Positions 35,298 through 43,862 of a stretch of DNA of 64,000 nucleotides are shown here, in pieces. Numbering within the stretch: the first letter of the stretch is position 1; every line of letters begins with the position of its first letter. Below the pieces are notes generated by a model, which saw only the letters and a list, made by a program, of their open reading frames with translations, was not told the origin of the DNA and did no database searches. The position numbers and the translations under genes were made by a program. This DNA is from Halosolutus gelatinilyticus (lineage in GTDB: Archaea > Halobacteriota > Halobacteria > Halobacteriales > Natrialbaceae): the NCBI RefSeq assembly GCF_023028105.1, contig NZ_CP095491.1, positions 1,860,001 through 1,924,000 of the forward strand. Reading direction: 5' to 3'.

Positions 35298-36012
35298 ACA
35301 CGCTTCATCAGCACGCCGTTCTGCTCTGTCTCAAAGTTCGGAAGAACACGACCTATCGAACACTCCTCGACGAACTCATTGAAATGCCTCGTATTCGGAG
35401 TGCGATCAACCTCACCGAACTTCCTGCCCCGTTAACGCTGTGCAAAGCGTTTGATAGACTCGATATGGCTGTCTGGCGGGTACTTCTCAATCTCTCTGTT
35501 GCACTGCTCCCGACTAACGGTGTTGCAGGGATCAACGCTTCGGGGTTCGACCGAATCCATGCCTCAAAGTACTATACGAACGGGCGAAGCTGACGATTCA
35601 GCAGCTGAAAGTCACGCTCTTAGTCGATACGAGAGCAAACGCGATCCTCGATCTCCACGTCACAACGACCCGAAAACACGATACGCAGATCGCACCGTCA
35701 CTCATCAACCGCAACGTGTCTGAAATCGGAGTTTTGCTTGGAGACAAGGGGTACGACGATCAGCAGATTCGAGCGATGGCCCGCGAGAACGGGGTTCGTC
35801 CACTTATCAAACACCGTGAATTTTCCTCACTTCAGAAAGCGTGGAACGCTCGGTTGGATACTGAACTCTACGGCCAACGGAGCCAGAGCGAAACGGTGAA
35901 CTCTCGACTCAAACGAAGATACGGTGCGTTCGTCCGTTCACGACGCTGGTGGAAGCAGTTCCGTGAACTCGCCCTTGCGTGTATCGTCCATAATCTTGAC
36001 CGAGCAATCTAA
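35141..36012 (+). pseudogene. IS5-family transposase, single frameshift
   Basis: Left end GGCTCTGTTGAAATC at 35141. Frame opens at 35192 (MQTLPKSQLLRFVEEAFHLA), carries INASGFDRIHASKYYT and stops at 35593; a one-base loss near 35580 shifts the rest into another frame (AKLTIQQLKVTLLVDTRANA, LLGDKGYDDQQIR, LYGQRSQSETVNSRLKRRYG) ending at 36012. DDE residues are present across both frames. No right terminal repeat was found, so the element is also cut on the right. Confidence 0.85.
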
Positions 36013-36156
36013 CGATCAGTACAGATGAAAGAGGTATCGGAACCGAAAGTGATCCCACTGATAGCTGCCAAGAACGACGTGCTGTAACAGAGCGTGAGAT
36101 CTGCACGAGCGTTTTCCTCCGGATGAACTGACGGGCCCACGAAACGTCGAGTAAGT

Positions 36157-37134
36157 CTACCGACCTTCCGACTGCTCGACAAATCGGTTACCAATCAGCG
36201 GTGCACCAACGACACCGCCGACGGCAATAGTAGCCCCGAAAAACGTGATTGGCAGCGACGGTTTGAGGGAATTCAAGAGCGCGAAGAAGCCGCCAGCGAG
36301 TCCGAAGACGGCGAAACCGACAACAACCTCTCGGCGATTCAATGGGTGGGCTGGCGTCAAATCACCGACGGCACGCCAAGTGAGCCACGCACCAACAGCG
36401 CTCCCGACAGCAGCTACGCTATCGAAGGTAACTCCGTGAATCAATCCCAGCACTCCAATGCCCGCGGCGAACACGAGTACCCGGCCAGGGGTAGTGCCGT
36501 GATCACTGATCGTGTAGAGTCCTCCCAGAACGACTATCCCGATGACGGTTCCGACTACGACGTCAACGAGGTAGTGAACCCCCAAGACGACTCTCGAAAG
36601 CGAGACGATGAGGATTACGACGCCCGCGAGCGCGAGCCACACATGCGAACGTTTGTCTTTTCGGACAGCGAGAGCGAACCCACCCCACACCAGCGTACTC
36701 CCGAGGGCGTGGCCGCTCGGAAACCCATACCCCGTACCCGTCGAAATACTAGCGAACACCCCTTGCAGGGCGGACGGAATCCACTGAACGTCCGGTGGAG
36801 TCTCCGCCCCCGGCGGTCGGGGAACCATGAAGGACTGCTTGAGCACTCCGACGAGAGCAACGTAGGTCAGTAAGAGTCCGAGAACGAACAGACCACGTCG
36901 TCGGTCGATCCCCCACTTCGGGAACCTGTCGCCGGCGACGTAGTGTACGCCGCCCAGCAAAAAGAGAAACCAGACATCGCCAAGCTGGGTTAACAGCGCA
37001 AAGAAAACGAGAACCGGGTCCTGTGCCAACCCGTGAAGTGCCTCGCTGATTCCGATTCCGCGGTCATCACTGAGCATCTCTATGTGGGAGATAAGGCGCG
37101 ACATCCAGAAGTCGACGATCGAGTTCATTCTCAT
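36157..37134 (-). CDS. PAP2-family phosphatase (PAP2-2) with recombinant N-terminus
   Basis: 325 aa from ATG 37134 (MRMNSIVDFWMSRLISHIEM) or 37128. Real PAP2 homology begins around MLSDDRGIGISEALHG; motifs are KQSFMVPRPPG (C1), YGFPSGHALGSTLVW (C2) and SRVVLGVHYLVDVVVG (C3), all catalytic residues intact, followed by extra TM helices to about 310. The first ~17 codons come from module D2 plus a 40-base piece of PAP2-1. Probably dephosphorylates lipid phosphates on the outer membrane face. Confidence 0.88.
   Translation of the reverse strand: MRMNSIVDFWMSRLISHIEMLSDDRGIGISEALHGLAQDPVLVFFALLTQLGDVWFLFLLGGVHYVAGDRFPKWGIDRRRGLFVLGLLLTYVALVGVLKQSFMVPRPPGAETPPDVQWIPSALQGVFASISTGTGYGFPSGHALGSTLVWGGFALAVRKDKRSHVWLALAGVVILIVSLSRVVLGVHYLVDVVVGTVIGIVVLGGLYTISDHGTTPGRVLVFAAGIGVLGLIHGVTFDSVAAVGSAVGAWLTWRAVGDLTPAHPLNRREVVVGFAVFGLAGGFFALLNSLKPSLPITFFGATIAVGGVVGAPLIGNRFVEQSEGR
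37088..37127. repeat. 40-bp repeat of PAP2-1 interior at the PAP2-2 start
   Basis: Identical to 34649-34688 inside PAP2-1. In PAP2-1 it encodes GELDRRLLDVAPYLG; here it is read in another frame as NSIVDFWMSRLIS. It abuts module D2 and shares five bases (GTTCA) with the module end, the mark of a microhomology junction. Confidence 0.85.
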
Positions 37135-37635
37135 CCGATTGCCCTCATCCATCGGGGATAAATAAACTCTAGAGACCTTCCAATCCAATTCTGGCGTGAT
37201 ATGGCCGTACAACGCCGAATTCTGGATAATTGGGTTGTGATTTTCAGGCCACTGAGTTCGAAATAGTTGCGTCTTCTATGGCCGATATGGCCATACACCA
37301 TTCTCCATTATGGCTGTTACACTGGGGGAACGGTGCTTTATCTTCGGCTCTGTTGAAATCAATGGAGAGGTACGATTCAGTCGATAGTGTGAGTGAATGC
37401 AGACCCTCCCAAAATCGCAGTTACTTCGGTTTGTCGAGGAAGCATTTCACCTTGCTCAACGAGCAGTCTCACGATATTCTTTAAAGTATTCGGCTTTGTT
37501 GAAACCCTCTTCACGTCTGGCGGTTTTATCTGAGGCCGCTTTTCGAACGCATCGGCCGAGAGCCAATTTGAGGGCTGCTCTATTTAGTGTCAACGAAAAA
37601 TGGTTTCAACAGAGCCAAGTATTCGAAACAACGCT
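37123..37635 (-). repeat. Promoter module copy D2, interrupted by a MITE
   Basis: Second copy of the 380-bp repeat at 34918-35297. TATA at 37159-37166, CTGAGTTCG at 37252-37260, IS left end at 37346. Supplies the ATG of PAP2-2. The IS part ends at 37635, replaced by unrelated DNA. Confidence 0.85.
37492..37616. mobile_element. 125-bp MITE with 8-bp target duplication
   Basis: Terminal inverted repeats GGCTTTGTTGAAACC and GGTTTCAACAGAGCC (14 of 15 pair). Flanked by AAGTATTC at 37484-37491 and 37617-37624. The sister repeat has a single AAGTATTC at 35279-35286, the empty site. Its ends resemble the IS end GGCTCTGTTGAAATC at 35141, so an IS5-type transposase of that group probably moved it. It carries no ORF. 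Confidence 0.92.
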
Positions 37636-37678
37636 GCGAAACCGTATTTGCGTACGCGCCTTTGTGTTCTTCGCCCCC

Positions 37679-37970
37679 CGTAGCCCTGATAGACCGAGAA
37701 AAACCGCATTCCGGCGAGCGTCAACTCGTTGTAGAAGTCGTTGTAGTGCTCCGCGTACCGCTCTCTCCCGAGCATCGACGCGTCGTACCCCGTCGCGGCT
37801 TCGATATCAACGTCTTCGGCCGTCGGCGTCGTCCGGCTCCCGTAGACCGACGACGACGCGTAGACGATCGTCCGGCAGCCGTCCGCCAGCGCCTGTTCGA
37901 CGACGTTTACGAAGCCCTCGATATTGACTCGAGCGCCCTCCCGTGGATTTTCCTCGAGCATCTGCCGACT
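37679..37970 (-). pseudogene. NAD-dependent epimerase/dehydratase, internal fragment
   Basis: Minus-strand frame reads SSRQMLEENPREGARVNIEG, VVYASSSVYG-like (IVYASSSVYGS, the catalytic Ser strand) and a Y...-containing RERYAEHYNDFYNEL, then AGMRFFSVYQGYG. This is the middle of a sugar-nucleotide epimerase; the N-terminal GxxGxxG site and the C-terminal half are missing. It is joined head-on to the stress-protein gene at about 37970. Confidence 0.8.
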
Positions 37971-38766
37971 CGAGATCGCCGACGAGTGGGATGCGACCAT
38001 TTCCCTGCTCTACGTCGCGGATACGAACGAGTCCAGTCAGACTCGTCTCGGTACCGAGGTCGTCGACGTTCTGGAACAGGAGGGCGAAGAGATCGTTTCG
38101 AACGCTCGCGAACGAGTCGCGGAACGCGGCGTCTCCGTCACCACGGATATCGTCCAGGGGATTCCCCACGAAGCTATCGTCCAATACGCCGCGACGCACG
38201 ACGCCGACCTCGTGGTGATGGGAACCCACGGCCGGGACGGACTCGAGCGATACGTTCTCGGAAGTGTCGCGGAGCGCGTCGTCAACAGAGCGACGATACC
38301 GGTTCTGACGGTCCGCGCGGCCGACGATGTGACGACGAACTATCCGTATACCGCCGTCCTCGTCCCGACGGTCGGAAGCGATCACGCGATGGCCGCCCTG
38401 CAGCGAGGCGCGGACGTGGCGAATCGCAACAACGCCACGGTTCACCTCCTCTCCGTCCTCGAGGAGCCGATACTCGGATTAGGGAACGACCGATCCGATC
38501 GCGACGAACGGGTCCGAGAACTACTCGAGGAAGCCACGTCGACGGTACAGAACGCGGGTGTCGACGACGTCGTTACCGCCGTCAAGTCGGGATCGGTGCC
38601 GCGGGAAATCGCCTCCTACGCGGACTCGGAGGGAATCGATCTCATCGTGATGGGAACGCACGGTCGAACGGGAATCGATCAGCACCTCCTCGGGAGCATC
38701 ACCGAACGGGTACTCCGAACCGCGTCGGTCCCCGTCCTGACGACGAATCGAAAAAACCCCTCGTGA
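37924..38766 (+). CDS. Tandem universal stress protein, 5'-truncated
   Basis: 280 aa as an open frame, but USP homology begins only at EIADEWDATISLLYVADT (about 37975), lacking the usual first strand. Two USP domains follow with nucleotide loops MGTHGRDGLERYVLGSVAER and MGTHGRTGIDQHLLGSITER (G-2x-G-9x-G-S). Family members bind ATP/AMP and act in stress. The missing first ~20 residues and the joined epimerase fragment show the 5' end was lost by recombination; expression would need a new start. Confidence 0.8.
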   Translation: MTRAPSRGFSSSICRLEIADEWDATISLLYVADTNESSQTRLGTEVVDVLEQEGEEIVSNARERVAERGVSVTTDIVQGIPHEAIVQYAATHDADLVVMGTHGRDGLERYVLGSVAERVVNRATIPVLTVRAADDVTTNYPYTAVLVPTVGSDHAMAALQRGADVANRNNATVHLLSVLEEPILGLGNDRSDRDERVRELLEEATSTVQNAGVDDVVTAVKSGSVPREIASYADSEGIDLIVMGTHGRTGIDQHLLGSITERVLRTASVPVLTTNRKNPS

Positions 38767-38800
38767 TCGACGGCTCTCCGCGCCGCGAGCCACCGTGCGA

Positions 38801-39910
38801 TCAATCGAGAGAGCCCGGTGAGTCGTCGGAAAACCCCCAGTTATCGTCAGCCACGGTCGGCGTCTCGCCAGTCGACGTCTGGTTCCGGTACAGGTGCTCG
38901 AGGTGATCTAGGGTGCGACGGACATCGTACTTCTCGACGGCCGCCCTGGTGTCGCGATCCGTTCGGAGACAGCGCTCGATGGTGTCGGCCATCGCCTCGA
39001 GATCGCCGTACTCGAATCGGTCGCCGTTGTCGGGACCGATCGTCTGATCGAACGGCGCGACGTCCGCCGCGATAACGGGCGTGCCACAGGCGTTGGCCTC
39101 GAGCGTCGAGAGCCCGAGCGTGTCCGCAGTCGAGGCGGTCACGAACGCGTCGATCGAGGAGTAAAACGTCGGCAGCTCCTCTCGAGGGAGAAAATCTCGG
39201 AGTTCGACGTTCTCCGGCGCGTTCCGCTCGAGGCTGGCGCGATAGGGACCCTCGCCGACGACGACGAACTCGTACTCCGGCACCTCCTTTGCGACCTCGA
39301 GAATATCGTTGACGTTTTTTTCCATACTGAGCCGGCCGCTGTACCCGATTACCGGTTTGTCGGCGTCGGCGTACCAGTCCTCGGCGGTCGGCTGGAAGAA
39401 CTCCATGTCGATTCCCACCGGGAGCGGGACGTGGGTGACGTCCCGTTCGATCCGCTCCGTGGAGGCGGTCACGATATCGAAGCTTTCGAGGAACGCGTTC
39501 TCCAGCGGAACGTACAGTTTCGACATGGCGCTGGCGACCGACTCGAGTTTGACGTTCTGGTGGAAGTACTCCTCGAGCGGCGTGTGGTGGGTGTAAATCG
39601 TCGGCAGTTCGTGTTTTCGCGCGTAGTACCGCCCGAGGATGCCGACCGACGCGGGACCGTGACAGTGAACGACGTCGAGTTCCGGAAGCGTCGACGGCCG
39701 CCTGAAGAGCGGAATCCGGTAGCCGGCGTAGAAGGGATTCGGGAGCGATCTGACCGGAAATTCGCGATCACCGGGTTCGTAGTCGCCGTCCGGATAGACG
39801 ACGTAGACCTCGTGGCCCTTCCGTTCGAGTTCTTCTCGCCAGAGTTTGATCGTGTACGTTACGCCGTCGATCTCGGGGAAGTAGCTGTCCGTGAAGAATC
39901 CGATTTTCAT
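38801..39910 (-). CDS. GT4 glycosyltransferase 1
   Basis: 369 aa, GT-B fold. N-terminal GFFTDSYFPEIDGVTYTIKL typical of glycolipid-forming GT4 enzymes (MgdA/PimB-like), LDVVHCHGPASVG, IYTHHTPLEEYFH, and C-terminal GYSGRLSMEKN, VVVGEGPYR and STADTLGLSTLEANACGTPV (the EX7E nucleotide-sugar motif). Probably transfers a sugar to a membrane lipid. Start codon directly follows the TGA of glycosyltransferase 2 (TGAATG), so the two are coupled. Confidence 0.9.
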   Translation of the reverse strand: MKIGFFTDSYFPEIDGVTYTIKLWREELERKGHEVYVVYPDGDYEPGDREFPVRSLPNPFYAGYRIPLFRRPSTLPELDVVHCHGPASVGILGRYYARKHELPTIYTHHTPLEEYFHQNVKLESVASAMSKLYVPLENAFLESFDIVTASTERIERDVTHVPLPVGIDMEFFQPTAEDWYADADKPVIGYSGRLSMEKNVNDILEVAKEVPEYEFVVVGEGPYRASLERNAPENVELRDFLPREELPTFYSSIDAFVTASTADTLGLSTLEANACGTPVIAADVAPFDQTIGPDNGDRFEYGDLEAMADTIERCLRTDRDTRAAVEKYDVRRTLDHLEHLYRNQTSTGETPTVADDNWGFSDDSPGSLD

Positions 39911-40906
39911 TCAGGTGACCTCTTCGTACAGCGATTGATACTGGTTCGCGACCGTCTCGAGCGAGAACTGCTCGCTCCGGTCGGCCGCGTTCGATCCGAG
40001 TCGACGCCGAAGGTCGGGGTCCTCGAGTCGCTCGAGGGCGTCCACGAACGCGTCGATTCCCGATTCGGACCCCGATTCCGACGCTTTCAGACAGTCCTCG
40101 CCGTCCTCGAGCCACGAGAACGTCTCGATGTCGCGAACGAGAACCGGTTTGCCCGCGGTCATCGCTTCCAGCAGTGCGATCCCCTCGTTTTCCTCGTACG
40201 TCGGGAAACAGAAGATATCACCGGCTGCATACACACCGCGAATGTCGTCGATGTATCCGGGGAACGTACAGTTCTCCGGTGATTCCTCGATCAACCGTGT
40301 TGTCTCGCGCCCCTTCAACGAGAGATCCAACGGGCCGAACCACGCGAAATCCATGTCGGGCATCCGGCGAGCCAGTTCGACGAACGTCTCGAGGCCCTTG
40401 CGTTTGATGACGTGGCCGACGAGAAAGACGACGGGCGATTCGAGGTCGTAGCGTTCGCGGTACTCCGACTCGAGCGGTTCAAAGCCCTCGAGCTTCTCGC
40501 CGTCGACGCCGTTCGAGATGACGGTCGTCGGGGTGTCCGTGTAGGTCTCGATCAGCCGCCGGTTGTACTCCGAGGGACAGACCAGGGCGTCGGCCAGTCC
40601 GTAGGCCCACTCGAGGTACGGTTTCAGCGGTTTGGCGAGAACGTTCGTAAACCGAAAGCTGTCCCCGAAGTCCTCGGCCGTCACGTGCGTGTGGGCGACG
40701 ATCGGGATGTTGCGCGACCGTGCCCGTTTCGCACACCAGACCGAGCGAGGGCCCATAAGGTTGCAGTGGAACGCATCGGCATCGAGGGTCGGATCGGTCG
40801 TATACTGTAGATTCAGTCGGTCGAGTATCTTCCGCTGGTGGACGACGGACTCGCGGATCCCGCCGGTAACGTGCTTCTCGAATTCGAAGTAGTGGTTGAT
40901 TTTCAT
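39911..40906 (-). CDS. GT4 glycosyltransferase 2
   Basis: 331 aa from ATG 40906 (MKINHYFEFEKHVTGGIRES); the frame upstream is read-through. GT-B: VVFLVGHVIKRKGLETFVEL for the sugar-nucleotide domain and FCFPTYEENEGIALLEAMTA (EX7E). Upstream gene of the coupled pair. Likely adds a hexose to the product of, or before, glycosyltransferase 1. GC is higher here than in the IS-rich part, and its codon use resembles the chromosome. Confidence 0.9.
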   Translation of the reverse strand: MKINHYFEFEKHVTGGIRESVVHQRKILDRLNLQYTTDPTLDADAFHCNLMGPRSVWCAKRARSRNIPIVAHTHVTAEDFGDSFRFTNVLAKPLKPYLEWAYGLADALVCPSEYNRRLIETYTDTPTTVISNGVDGEKLEGFEPLESEYRERYDLESPVVFLVGHVIKRKGLETFVELARRMPDMDFAWFGPLDLSLKGRETTRLIEESPENCTFPGYIDDIRGVYAAGDIFCFPTYEENEGIALLEAMTAGKPVLVRDIETFSWLEDGEDCLKASESGSESGIDAFVDALERLEDPDLRRRLGSNAADRSEQFSLETVANQYQSLYEEVT

Positions 40907-40976
40907 TCGGCTAAGTTTTGGGTATTCGGCCCGGGTGTTGCAGTTTTGTGCCGATTCATCACGGTGCTTTTGAATA

Positions 40977-42263
40977 TCATTCGTAACGAAGGGCCTCGAT
41001 GGGGTCGATTCGAGCGCCGTTCCAAGCGGGGTACAGACCAGCAACGACACCGACGAGCACCCCGACGGCGACGGCAATCCCTGCCCATTCTATCGGGAAG
41101 GTGAACGGAAGAGCGAGTAACGTCGTCGTACCGTACCCAGCAAGTGCTCCGAGGATGATCCCGAACACGGATCCGAACAGCCCCAGGATAACTGCCTCAA
41201 CGAGGAACAACTCAAGGATATCACGGTTCTGGAACCCAACGGCTTTCATGATTCCTATCTCGCGTGTCCGTTCGGTGACGCTCACGAGCATGATGTTAGC
41301 GATACCGATCGCGCCGACAATGAGCGAGATGACCGCAATGCCCGTGACGAAGCTGGTGAAGGTACTCACCAAGCTCTGCATTTCATTGACGACCTCCTTG
41401 TCTGTCTGGACACTCACTTCGTACGACGATGGGAGAAGACCCTGCGCATCCGAGTCAGCAGTGAAGTAATCTGTGACACGTGTAGCGACCTGGTCAACTT
41501 GGTCGTAATTAACTGCTACGACAGTCAACTGCGAGTAGACGTGCTGATTTTTCCCCGTTGCTGGACTATCAAGTCGGGTCTGGTGGAACGGGTCCGTCGG
41601 ACCGTAGATTTCGGGTTGACTACCATCATCAGAATCGAATCCACTGCTACTGCCGGAATCACCTTCGAGAATGCCGACGACTGTTGCGTTAATCGTCTTA
41701 CCACCGCTCCGAGTGACTGTGATCGAGTCACCAACAGTGACGTTCTGCTCGAAGATAGTCGCCGCAGCTTCGTTCAGGACGACTTCCCGTTCACCAGGTG
41801 AGAAGGGGCCACCAGCTGAGAAATTTCCCGCCTCCGTATGGCTGAAGTAGGCCGGCGTCGTCGCCGTCATTGCTGATTTTGCAATCGACTGTCCGCTATA
41901 TGTGACGCCTGAGAGTGATACGCTCCCCTCTGGAACGACCGTTTCCACGCCTTTTGTCTCCTGGAGTTGTTGGATGTCGTACTCGGTGAAGACGGCCTGA
42001 CCGCCGCCCTCTACCGGTCCATCATCGCCGACGCCCTCCGGTCCGCCATCGGCGCCTTGCGGTTGATTCGTAACTGTTATCGTCGGAGAACCTGCAACTC
42101 CAGCCAGGTCGCCAATTATCGCGCCTTGAAGGCTCGCACCTAATGTGACAAACGTGATAACCGATCCAATGCCGATGACGACGCCGAGTGTGGTCAGCGT
42201 CGAACGAAGACGGTGCCCGCGAATCGTCCGCCATGCCATCCGTAGATTCTCAAAGAGGTCCAT
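40977..42263 (-). CDS. ABC transporter permease, MacB/FtsX type
   Basis: 428 aa. N-terminal [20 protein letters not shown] with first TM helix, a large extracytoplasmic MacB_PCD domain (about 45-290), then three TM helices in FtsX style ([40 protein letters not shown], and a last one) ending PIEALRYE. Works with the adjacent ATPase, often to extrude peptides, lipids or lipoproteins. Its ATG overlaps the ATPase stop by one base. Confidence 0.93.
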   Translation of the reverse strand: MDLFENLRMAWRTIRGHRLRSTLTTLGVVIGIGSVITFVTLGASLQGAIIGDLAGVAGSPTITVTNQPQGADGGPEGVGDDGPVEGGGQAVFTEYDIQQLQETKGVETVVPEGSVSLSGVTYSGQSIAKSAMTATTPAYFSHTEAGNFSAGGPFSPGEREVVLNEAAATIFEQNVTVGDSITVTRSGGKTINATVVGILEGDSGSSSGFDSDDGSQPEIYGPTDPFHQTRLDSPATGKNQHVYSQLTVVAVNYDQVDQVATRVTDYFTADSDAQGLLPSSYEVSVQTDKEVVNEMQSLVSTFTSFVTGIAVISLIVGAIGIANIMLVSVTERTREIGIMKAVGFQNRDILELFLVEAVILGLFGSVFGIILGALAGYGTTTLLALPFTFPIEWAGIAVAVGVLVGVVAGLYPAWNGARIDPIEALRYE

Positions 42264-43024
42264 TACTTACCACCTCCAACTGTTGGCCGTACAGGCGAGT
42301 CAACGATCTCTTCGCGTTCGATGACACCGTCCAGTAGGTGGATGATCTTATCGGCGTGCTCGGCGATATCGCGCTCATGTGTCACCATGAGAATCGTGTT
42401 GCCACCCTCGTGGAGTTCACTGAGTAGCTCCATGATATTGGCACCAGTTTCCGAGTCCAGATTCCCCGTCGGTTCATCGGCGAGAATCAGTGCTGGGTCG
42501 TTGGCGAGGGCGCGAGCGATGGAGACCCGCTGGCGCTGACCCCCTGATAGTTCGTTTGGACGATGATCTGCCCGGTCTCCGAGTCCAACACGTTCTAAGA
42601 GTTGCTTCGCACGTTCATTTCGCTCACTTCGTGAAACTTTCTGGGCGACCATTGGCTGCACGATGTTCTCTTGGGCGGTCAGTCGAGGCATTAGGTTGAA
42701 GGTCTGAAAGACGAACCCAATCTCGCTGCCCCGTAGCCGTGTTCGTTCTCTACTGGAGAGTTGAGTCACGTCCTTCCCGTTGACGATAACTCGCCCCTCC
42801 GTCGGAGTGTCTAAACACCCGATGAGATTCATCAGCGTGCTCTTCCCTGAACCGCTCGGACCCATGACGGCAGTATATGAACCACGCTTCAACTTGAGAG
42901 ACACTCCGTCGAGAGCATGGACGGGTTCTCCCACCTGGTATGTTTTCCGGACATCCTGAACCGCGACTGCTGCCTGATTCGTGCGTTCGTTTTTCCCTAC
43001 ACCAAGTTTATCAGAAGACGACAT
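42263..43024 (-). CDS. ABC transporter ATPase, MacB/LolD type
   Basis: 253 aa from ATG 43024; a GTG at 43066 would add 14 residues. Walker [15 protein letters not shown]-loop [15 protein letters not shown], signature [15 protein letters not shown], Walker [14 protein letters not shown] and switch VTHE. Pairs with the permease downstream. It has its own intact N-terminus, so the ABC-like codons in module B just upstream are a separate broken gene, not part of it. Confidence 0.95.
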   Translation of the reverse strand: MSSSDKLGVGKNERTNQAAVAVQDVRKTYQVGEPVHALDGVSLKLKRGSYTAVMGPSGSGKSTLMNLIGCLDTPTEGRVIVNGKDVTQLSSRERTRLRGSEIGFVFQTFNLMPRLTAQENIVQPMVAQKVSRSERNERAKQLLERVGLGDRADHRPNELSGGQRQRVSIARALANDPALILADEPTGNLDSETGANIMELLSELHEGGNTILMVTHERDIAEHADKIIHLLDGVIEREEIVDSPVRPTVGGGK

Positions 43025-43089
43025 TTCTGACACCTCTTTGTACCGGGCTCTGTTCTGTTTGTGCACTGGACTGAGAGAATCTGAGTATT

Positions 43090-43229
43090 AGATCGGTGGT
43101 AATTGATTTACCAGCGCGCTTGCGTCCGAGGAACCTATCGATCCCTCCTTGCTCGCCAGACGGGTTAATCGCCTGTAATGCTGTGGCATCTCTAAATTGC
43201 TCCAAACCGTGCCTTTCGATTACGCTCAT
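43090..43229 (-). pseudogene. Decayed N-terminus of an ABC-transporter ATPase
   Basis: Minus-strand translation from the ATG at 43229 reads MSVIERHGLEQFRDATALQA, then PSGEQGGIDRFLGRKRAGKS and ITTDLILRF. This is a recognisable but mutated ABC-ATPase opening with Walker A (GPNGAGKST) degraded to GRKRAGKSIT. It shows what the module-encoded peptides MSMIETHGLTKQYG elsewhere derive from. Confidence 0.7.
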
Positions 43230-43595
43230 TCGAGTGTCCTTCTCTTCTGGGAGCAAATAAACCATGGAGACCTTTGTATCCAATACCGGCTTGATACCGC
43301 CATACACCGCCAAATTCGGCGGAATTAGTTTCCACCAATCAAACCGCTGAGTTCGAGAGAGTTGCATGCTTTACAGGCGATATGGACGTACACCCGTTTC
43401 CAGATACGGATCTCAATCGAAAAGAGGGCCTGCTAAGACACCAAAGATAACCACTCACTTCGGTAAACTAACTAATTTCACGCAGATTCGGCGTTTTGGA
43501 GTTCTAGAAATAATAAATAAGAACGCAGGTCACAGACTTCTATCGAATTCAATGAGTTCACGTGTAGTCGCGTACCGCCGAAATGTCGCCTGCAG
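43224..43595 (-). repeat. Promoter module copy B (372 bp, near-identical to copy A)
   Basis: Direct repeat of 32738-33109, 10.5 kb away. TATA 43255-43261, CTGAGTTCG 43347-43355. Sits about 200 bases upstream of the ABC ATPase gene, with the broken ABC start between. The right end stops at GCCTGCAG in both copies. Confidence 0.8.
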
Positions 43596-43804
43596 ACGAG
43601 GTCGAACGGGCGGACGCTGCGCTTACGGCCCTTGCTGCCCAGGAGCTCAGCGCGGGGACAGCGACGGAGGTGTACATCTACACGACCGATATCGCGGCCG
43701 GCGAAGGGGCTGAAACCGTGCTTGCCAGCGAGGGGTACGGTGACTCGGTGACGTTCGTGAACGGCTTCCGGTTCATCGAGGACCTAGTTGCGAGTCGTAG
43801 CTGA
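43583..43804 (+). pseudogene. C-terminal gene fragment of unknown family
   Basis: Frame reads ADEVERADAALTALAAQELS, TEVYIYTTDIAAGEGAETVL and GYGDSVTFVNGFRFIEDL. It begins inside module B, so its own start was lost. GC and codon use match chromosomal haloarchaeal genes. The TTD strand recalls PIN-like nucleases, but this is weak. Confidence 0.5.
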
Positions 43805-43862
43805 GGGAAGGGGACAGAAGGAGACGCATCTTACGAGGGTTTGTGGTCGCTCAGCATCCCTC

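Noticed and set aside
43011-43367. 118-codon frame across module B as a single gene
   Set aside because: It is a decayed ABC-ATPase start plus promoter DNA, with the Walker A destroyed.
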